NCBI GenBank assembly: GCA_021413405.1
Contig: JAIOQL010000323.1
Location: 1-11,848 of the forward strand
From: Leptospira sp.
GTDB lineage: Bacteria > Spirochaetota > Leptospiria > Leptospirales > Leptospiraceae
Reading direction: 5' to 3'
Length of the DNA stretch: 11,848 nucleotides
Positions within the stretch are counted from its first letter, which is position 1; every line of letters begins with the position of its first letter. Position numbers and translations under genes: made by a program. A model generated the notes under the pieces. It was not told where the DNA came from and did no database searches. It was given only the letters and a program-made list of their open reading frames with translations. Shown one piece after another: positions 7,498-11,848 of this stretch.

Positions 7498-7526
7498 ACC
7501 GGAACGATTTTTTAATTTCATGATTT

Positions 7527-7555
7527 CTCTTTTCTTTTTGCAGAATAGAAAAGAG
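7527..7555. repeat. Perfect 9-base inverted repeat (leader hairpin) upstream of the ABC operon
   Basis: CTCTTTTCT at 7527-7535 pairs exactly with AGAAAAGAG at 7547-7555 across an 11-base loop. It lies 57-85 bases before the ABC ATPase start. No T-run follows on either strand, so it is not a classical terminator. It could be an operator or a leader RNA hairpin. Confidence 0.45.
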
Positions 7556-7611
7556 TGTGGTCTAAGAAGTATTAAATTTTCTAACAAATGAACCGGAAAA
7601 ATCTATCATAA

Positions 7612-8307
7612 TTGCTGAAATTCGAAAAAGTAAATAAAACCTATGCGACCTCAGAATCTTTCATTGAAGTTCTGAAAGATATAAACTTTTCAATTAAAAG
7701 TGGTGAATTCATTGCAATTATGGGTCCTTCCGGTTCCGGAAAATCAACTTTACTTGGGATTGCTGCCGGGCTCGATTACCCGGACTCCGGAAAAGTTACT
7801 ATAGATTCTGTTGAAATTACCAGCGAATCCGAAAATTCACTTTGTAAATTGAGAGCAGAAAAAATAGGTTTTATTTTCCAGAATTTCCAGCTGATCAGGA
7901 CTTTGAATGCTCTGGAAAATGTTTCTCTTCCACTTTTGATTTCATCAAAATTTAGCGAAGATGAAATAAAGAAAAAAGCAATTGGACTTCTCGAAAATGT
8001 AGGACTCTCTCATCGGATAACTCACTATCCATCCCAGTTGTCGGGCGGAGAAGAACAAAGAGTGGCTGTGGCGAGATCATTCATGAATGATCCACGTTTA
8101 CTTTTTGCTGATGAGCCTACCGGAAATCTTGATTCAAAAAACGGAAAGCACATAATGGAACTTCTCGTTAATTTGAATAAAAAAAATAAATCCACACTCA
8201 TCGTAGTTACACATGATCCGAAAGTTGCAAACAATGCAGATAGGGTGCTGTTAATGGATTCTGGCCGGATTGTGAATCAGAAATCCAGTCCCAAACGAAA
8301 AAAATGA
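7612..8307 (+). CDS. ABC transporter ATPase, LolD/YbbA/MacB class
   Basis: This 231-residue nucleotide-binding subunit powers the permease encoded next to it. All ABC motifs are present: Walker A GPSGSGKST at 38-46, Q-loop Q90, signature LSGGE at 143-147 (continuing EQR), Walker B RLLFADEP at 162-169 with catalytic E168, D-loop NLDS at 172-175 and switch H201. The ADEPTGNLDS run and overall length are typical of the LolD/YbbA/MacB group. The start is a TTG at 7612: an in-frame TAA at 7609-7611 abuts it, and MLKFEKVNKTY is the expected family N-terminus. No strong Shine-Dalgarno sequence is seen (GGA at 7595-7597 is 14 bases away). The stop overlaps the permease start as ATGA, showing tight coupling. 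Confidence 0.93.
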   Translation: MLKFEKVNKTYATSESFIEVLKDINFSIKSGEFIAIMGPSGSGKSTLLGIAAGLDYPDSGKVTIDSVEITSESENSLCKLRAEKIGFIFQNFQLIRTLNALENVSLPLLISSKFSEDEIKKKAIGLLENVGLSHRITHYPSQLSGGEEQRVAVARSFMNDPRLLFADEPTGNLDSKNGKHIMELLVNLNKKNKSTLIVVTHDPKVANNADRVLLMDSGRIVNQKSSPKRKK

Positions 8308-10847
8308 GAGTCAGATTCATTCTGCATTTTATCTTACGGGAAATTTCCGCAAAGAAGGACTATTCACTTCAGATTGTTCTTTCAATTGCGATCGGAGTCG
8401 GCGCCGTTGTTGGCATTAATTCTTATAAGAGCACTCTGAATGATTCTATATTTACGGAATCAAAAACTTTAATGGGTGCAGATATTCTGGTCGAATCTTC
8501 AGAACCCCTGACGGAAGAGAAGAAGAAATTTCTTAAATCAAGACTCCCGATTGGTTCCAGATCCGGGGAATTCATCAGTTTTTCATCAATGATCTACAGA
8601 AAGGATGTTAGCGAAACATCACTCTCAACAGTGAAAGCACTCACTGAAAATTATCCGTTTTACGGGAAGATACTCACTGAACCAACTGGCGCATACGAAT
8701 TGTTGAAGTTAGACGAAATTCTACTCGATGAATCTCTATCTAAAAATCTCAAAGTTCGCCGGGGCCAGTTCGTTTATCTTGGGAAAAGTAGATTTCGTTT
8801 TGTGGGATCAATCAGGAAAGAACCCGCAGTGTCAGGCAATTTTCTCTCTTTGGCACCGACAGCGATTATACGTTATACTGCATTACGCAAAACAGGCCTC
8901 GAGGAGCGGGGGAGCCGGATCCGCTACAATACGATGATTCAGCTCCCGGAAGAAATAGATTCGAAACAATTCAAGGATGCCGAATTTCCCGGATTCATCA
9001 AACGTGATCTGACTATATTTCATAATACTGAAATCGGCTCCGGCACGCAAAGATTCATTTCAAATACATTTGATTACACGGGTCTTCTCGGACTTTCTTC
9101 TCTGTTTTTGGGTTCAATTTGCATACTGATTGCATGCAGAGTGCGGATCAAAGAGAAATTCAATGAAATAGCAGTTCTTAAATGTTTGGGAGCGGATTAT
9201 AAATTCTATAGTACGATATTTTTAGGGGAACTTCTCATACTTTCTGTCACAGGAACTTTGATTGGAAATATTGCTGGCTATTATCTTCAATTTCAGATCC
9301 CAAACCTGACAGGTTCGGAATTCCTCGTGAACGTCAGGCCACAATTTAATTTGAAATCATTTTCCTGGGGAATTGTTCTTGGAATAATAATTCCGCTCGT
9401 TGTTGGAATGGAGGCAATATTCAGGACAAGAAAACTTAGTCCGTTATACGCTATTCGAAATGAACTTGAGAAGGAAAACAAATCAGGTCTCCGGCCGGAT
9501 CTCACTCAAATAATTAGTATTATATCTGTATACCTTCTATTCTTCGGCGTAGCGAGTTACGAGACGTCGAGTTTTTTTAAAGGCGGCATTTTGAGCGGGA
9601 TACTTGTCTTACTCCCGGTGATTCTTTATATTTTCTATTTTATTCTCAGGAAACTTTCATTAATACTGCTCCGCATAAAGATTTTTAGTAAATCATTCCG
9701 TCTATCTCTGAAAATTCTCACACAACCGCAATCGGGTGTTTCTCTTTCCATCATTGGTCTTGGATCCGCTCTTGCTATACTGATGATTTCTCTTGTTTTC
9801 CGGAATAGTCTGCTTCTAATGGGAGGCGCAGGTAATAATACAGCAAAACCGAATATCTTTGTGCTGGATATACGTTCTGAACAGACTGAAAGATTTCGGG
9901 AAATCTCGAATAAGTATAGAGTAGAAAGGGAGATTCTTGTTCCCGTGATTGGAGCAAGACTTGCTGGTATCAATTACCAGCCGGTAAAGAAAGAGGACAC
10001 GCAAAAAAATGCACTTCAGAGAGACTGGCGTGCTACAGCCAGGACAAGGGAATATTTTTTGTCCTACAGGGATGCGTTATACGACACAGAGAGTGTTGTG
10101 AGCGGAAAATTCTGGTCTGGCAATGATCAGGGTGCCGAAATTTCCATCGAACATGAATTTGCCAAAAACCTGGGGGTCTCTGTCGGGGACTCACTTCAGT
10201 TTAATGTCCAGGGAGTTGAAGTGAGCGGAATTGTAACAAACACAAGAATTGTTAATTGGTCCGACTTTAAACCTAATTTTGTAGTGATCTTCTCGCCATC
10301 CGCATTAAAAGATGCTCCCCGGTACTACATAAGTTCCTTCTTTCTTGGCGAGCCTGGTTTGAGATACGAATTTCAGAAAGAAGTGGTGGCAAGCTATCCA
10401 AATCTCACAGTGATTGATATTGAGAAAGCAACGAAAAATTTCTTTGGGATGCTGGATAAAGTTTCTGAAATTATCAATCTTCTTACATTCTTTATTTTTG
10501 CAGCGTCAGTACTTCTGATGGTGACTTCAGTTTATTCTAATAGGAGACAAAAGAGTGAGGAGTCGTCCCTGCTTAAGATCATTGGTGCCGATTCAGGCTT
10601 TATCAGAAAGATCTATACCATAGAAGGTCTGCTGATAGGTATCTTTTCATATCTGATCTCATTGATTTTTTGTCTCGCAGCGAATTATATTTTGAGTGAA
10701 TATTTTATGAAAATTGCCTACCGGATCCCGGTTGCCCAACTAATGATTGTTTTCATTTGCAGCGTTTCTGGAACGGTAGCGATCTACTTACTTAGTGTTT
10801 CCCGAATCATCGGAAAATCGCCCTTAGAACAACTAAAGGCGATTTAA
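8304..10847 (+). CDS. FtsX/MacB-type ABC permease, YbbP-like, 847 residues
   Basis: This is the inner-membrane partner of the ATPase. By eye there are about ten hydrophobic helices: near 22-40, 259-280, 303-328, 354-373, 402-418, 426-448, 479-499, 723-744, 773-796 and 810-832. Two large extracytoplasmic portions (about 41-255 and 505-720) lie between them. The two FtsX-type cores each carry the coupling motif E..(V/L)LK.(L/I)GA, at about 288-297 and 753-762, and the protein ends PLEQLKAI, as is common in this family. The size and double-core layout match E. coli YbbP (about 800 residues), whose YbbA-YbbP complex is thought to act on lipids or lipoprotein-like substrates; the substrate here is unknown. 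The ATG overlaps the ATPase stop by 4 bases. The last codons double as a hairpin. Confidence 0.9.
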   Translation: MRVRFILHFILREISAKKDYSLQIVLSIAIGVGAVVGINSYKSTLNDSIFTESKTLMGADILVESSEPLTEEKKKFLKSRLPIGSRSGEFISFSSMIYRKDVSETSLSTVKALTENYPFYGKILTEPTGAYELLKLDEILLDESLSKNLKVRRGQFVYLGKSRFRFVGSIRKEPAVSGNFLSLAPTAIIRYTALRKTGLEERGSRIRYNTMIQLPEEIDSKQFKDAEFPGFIKRDLTIFHNTEIGSGTQRFISNTFDYTGLLGLSSLFLGSICILIACRVRIKEKFNEIAVLKCLGADYKFYSTIFLGELLILSVTGTLIGNIAGYYLQFQIPNLTGSEFLVNVRPQFNLKSFSWGIVLGIIIPLVVGMEAIFRTRKLSPLYAIRNELEKENKSGLRPDLTQIISIISVYLLFFGVASYETSSFFKGGILSGILVLLPVILYIFYFILRKLSLILLRIKIFSKSFRLSLKILTQPQSGVSLSIIGLGSALAILMISLVFRNSLLLMGGAGNNTAKPNIFVLDIRSEQTERFREISNKYRVEREILVPVIGARLAGINYQPVKKEDTQKNALQRDWRATARTREYFLSYRDALYDTESVVSGKFWSGNDQGAEISIEHEFAKNLGVSVGDSLQFNVQGVEVSGIVTNTRIVNWSDFKPNFVVIFSPSALKDAPRYYISSFFLGEPGLRYEFQKEVVASYPNLTVIDIEKATKNFFGMLDKVSEIINLLTFFIFAASVLLMVTSVYSNRRQKSEESSLLKIIGADSGFIRKIYTIEGLLIGIFSYLISLIFCLAANYILSEYFMKIAYRIPVAQLMIVFICSVSGTVAIYLLSVSRIIGKSPLEQLKAI
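10815..10845. terminator. Probable bidirectional terminator inside the end of the permease gene
   Basis: Bases 10815-10827 pair with 10833-10845 in a 13-base stem with one C/A mismatch (10823-10837) and a 5-base AACAA loop. The core is ATCGCC/GGCGAT. On the plus strand it is followed by an A/T-rich tail (ATTTATTTT by 10860). On the minus strand the stem runs into TTTT. It therefore could terminate both the ABC operon and the convergent cysteine-rich gene, whose stop is only 6 bases past the permease stop. The stem encodes the last permease residues and the first base of its stop codon. Confidence 0.65.
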
Positions 10848-10853
10848 TTGAAT

Positions 10854-11141
10854 TTATTTTCGTTTCCCTTCGCAGGCGATCATTTCATTCAGATCCATGT
10901 TTGCCCTTGCTGTACAAACTTTTACATTCGCTGCTGTTGAGCAGGAAGTTGTTCCGCTAACTTTGCATCCGGCCTTCTCACATTTTTTACGCGCATCAAA
11001 TGTATCGGATCCAAAATATTTGCATTGCTGACACGGGCCCCCGGAGGAACATATATAACAGCCATCTGATGCATTCATTTGAACTGACACACCGGTAAAA
11101 AGGACAACGGAAACTAAAACTGCAAAAAATCTTGATTTCAT
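10854..11141 (-). CDS. Small secreted cysteine-rich protein, unknown function
   Basis: The 95-residue product begins MKSRFFAVLVSVVLFTGVSV, a classic Sec signal peptide with a basic start and hydrophobic core, with probable cleavage near A24. The mature part of about 71 residues holds nine cysteines (28, 31, 37, 40, 54, 59, 67, 76, 90), including a CYIC pair and a CQQC pair. This suggests a disulfide-rich or metal-binding periplasmic or exported protein. No cysteine follows the hydrophobic core closely enough to form a lipobox, so it is not an evident lipoprotein. The ATG at 11141 has the ribosome binding site AAGGAGA (plus 11150-11156) 8 bases upstream. An own promoter is visible in the end of rfbB. 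I do not recognise the family. Confidence 0.8.
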   Translation of the reverse strand: MKSRFFAVLVSVVLFTGVSVQMNASDGCYICSSGGPCQQCKYFGSDTFDARKKCEKAGCKVSGTTSCSTAANVKVCTARANMDLNEMIACEGKRK

Positions 11142-11171
11142 TCTTTTTTTCTCCTTACAGAACTATCCGCT

Positions 11172-11199
11172 AGTTTAGCTGAAAATTAAATATTGTCAA
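11172..11199 (-). promoter_or_regulatory. Sigma-70-type promoter of the cysteine-rich protein gene
   Basis: On the minus strand an exact TTGACA (plus 11194-11199) is followed after 16 bases by TAAACT (plus 11172-11177, 4 of 6 to TATAAT). Transcription would start near 11165, giving a leader of about 24 bases that includes the AAGGAGA ribosome binding site. The -35 box lies within the final codons of rfbB, so the small gene can be expressed independently of the sugar gene upstream. Confidence 0.6.
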
Positions 11200-11848
11200 G
11201 GTGTTTCTCAACGTAAAATTGTATCGTTTTCGCAATACCTGTTTCAAAAGTTTCTTTAGGAAACCATTTCAATTCTTTTTGAATTCTATTTGCATCAATT
11301 GCATATCGCCTGTCATGACCGGGCCGGTCTGTAACGAAATCTATTAGTGATTCATAGTAACCCGAATTCTTTGAAGTCATTTTGCCTAGGGTTTTACAGA
11401 TCAGATTTACTATGTCAAGGTTTTTCCATTCATTGTTACCACCAACATTGTATGTTCTTCCATTTGCCCCACCTTGTAAAATCGTCCAAATGGCATCGCA
11501 ATGATCTTCTACGAAAAGCCAATCGCGAACATTTTTTCCATCACCATAAACCGGAAGCCTTTTTCCGCTTAGAGCATTGGTTATCATCAATGGAATTAAT
11601 TTCTCTTTGTTTTGATATGGCCCATAGTTATTCGAACAGTTTGATATTGTAACGGGCAGACCATATGTTCTATGAAAAGCCTGAACAAAATGATCGGAGG
11701 ATGCTTTAGAGGCAGAATATGGAGATGAAGGATCATAAGGAGTATCTTCTTTAAAATATCCGGTATCGCCAAGAGTGCCATACACTTCGTCTGTGGAGAT
11801 ATGATGGAAATGAACTCCCTGGTTTAGCGAATTTCTTCTGATCCAGTA
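11186..11848 (-). CDS. rfbB: dTDP-glucose 4,6-dehydratase, 3' part (5' end outside the window)
   Basis: The enzyme converts dTDP-glucose to dTDP-4-keto-6-deoxyglucose with bound NAD, the second step of dTDP-L-rhamnose synthesis for surface polysaccharide. The frame is open to the window edge and gives 220 residues; the family is usually 340-360, so the N-terminal Rossmann NAD-binding part is missing only because of the window boundary. Visible signatures are HISTDEVYG, with the catalytic Thr-Asp-Glu, then YSASKA with the Tyr-xxx-Lys pair of short-chain dehydrogenases. RmlB-type segments follow: [27 protein letters not shown] and [12 protein letters not shown]. An internal GTG at 11785 is not the start. 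Other rhamnose genes presumably lie upstream, beyond the window. UDP-glucuronate or other dehydratases of the family are less likely given these segments. Confidence 0.93.
   Translation of the reverse strand, partial: YWIRRNSLNQGVHFHHISTDEVYGTLGDTGYFKEDTPYDPSSPYSASKASSDHFVQAFHRTYGLPVTISNCSNNYGPYQNKEKLIPLMITNALSGKRLPVYGDGKNVRDWLFVEDHCDAIWTILQGGANGRTYNVGGNNEWKNLDIVNLICKTLGKMTSKNSGYYESLIDFVTDRPGHDRRYAIDANRIQKELKWFPKETFETGIAKTIQFYVEKHLDNI

Larger units (their letters stand above)
7315..7611. other. AT-rich divergent intergenic region (297 bases)
   Basis: This region separates the minus-strand zinc-ribbon/leuS operon from the plus-strand ABC operon. Apart from the palindrome and promoter listed separately, it holds long A and T runs around 7454-7494, an A/T inverted repeat and a purine/pyrimidine hairpin (both listed). 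A weak plus-strand promoter candidate is TTGAAA (7450-7455) with TAAAAT (7471-7476), spacer 15. It also holds a 7-codon minigene, ATG at 7588 to TAA at 7609-7611, in frame with and directly abutting the ABC start. No convincing protein gene or RNA gene is visible otherwise. Confidence 0.6.

Noticed and set aside
7411..7521. Minus-strand 36-codon frame, Lys- and Phe-rich
   Set aside because: It is composed largely of A/T runs in a regulatory region, with only a weak purine stretch before its ATG; probably chance.

Overview
The window is about 11.8 kb of AT-leaning bacterial chromosome (roughly 40% G+C by eye), densely packed with genes on both strands. The gene content fits a Leptospira-like spirochaete: a LeuRS that lacks its usual zinc module, a lone GHKL ATPase paired with a tail-anchored protein, a small cysteine-rich secreted protein and an rfbB/rmlB sugar gene. 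The genus is an inference from general resemblance; no rRNA or other marker gene is present. There are no insertion sequences, CRISPR arrays, tRNAs or rRNAs.

Layout. (1) Positions 2-2617, + strand: the 3' end of an unknown coiled-coil-like gene, an SPFH/SHOCT protein and threonine synthase (thrC), tightly spaced and probably one operon. (2) Positions 2703-4555, + strand: a stand-alone GHKL-type ATPase with a degraded second nucleotide-binding motif, coupled to a two-part cytoplasmic protein ending in a C-terminal membrane anchor. (3) Positions 7314-4552, - strand: a 54-residue zinc-ribbon gene followed by leuS. The leuS stop codon overlaps that of the tail-anchored gene in a shared TTAA. (4) Positions 7315-7611: a 297-base AT-rich intergenic region between divergent operons, with a palindrome at the promoter of the zinc-ribbon gene and two further inverted repeats. 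(5) Positions 7612-10847, + strand: an ABC ATPase and a 10-helix FtsX/MacB-type permease overlapping by ATGA, most like the YbbA-YbbP/LolD class. Their transcription probably ends at a hairpin lying inside the last permease codons. (6) Positions 11848-10854, - strand: the 3' two-thirds of rfbB (dTDP-glucose 4,6-dehydratase), then a small secreted cysteine-rich protein. The latter has its own strong promoter embedded in the end of rfbB.

Functionally the window mixes housekeeping genes (thrC, leuS), envelope genes (YbbAP-like transporter, rfbB, secreted protein) and two poorly understood modules: the GHKL/tail-anchored pair and the zinc-ribbon/leuS pair. The zinc-ribbon gene is the most interesting observation. 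It is a short gene with a good ribosome binding site, and it is the promoter-proximal partner of a LeuRS that has lost its own zinc-binding module.
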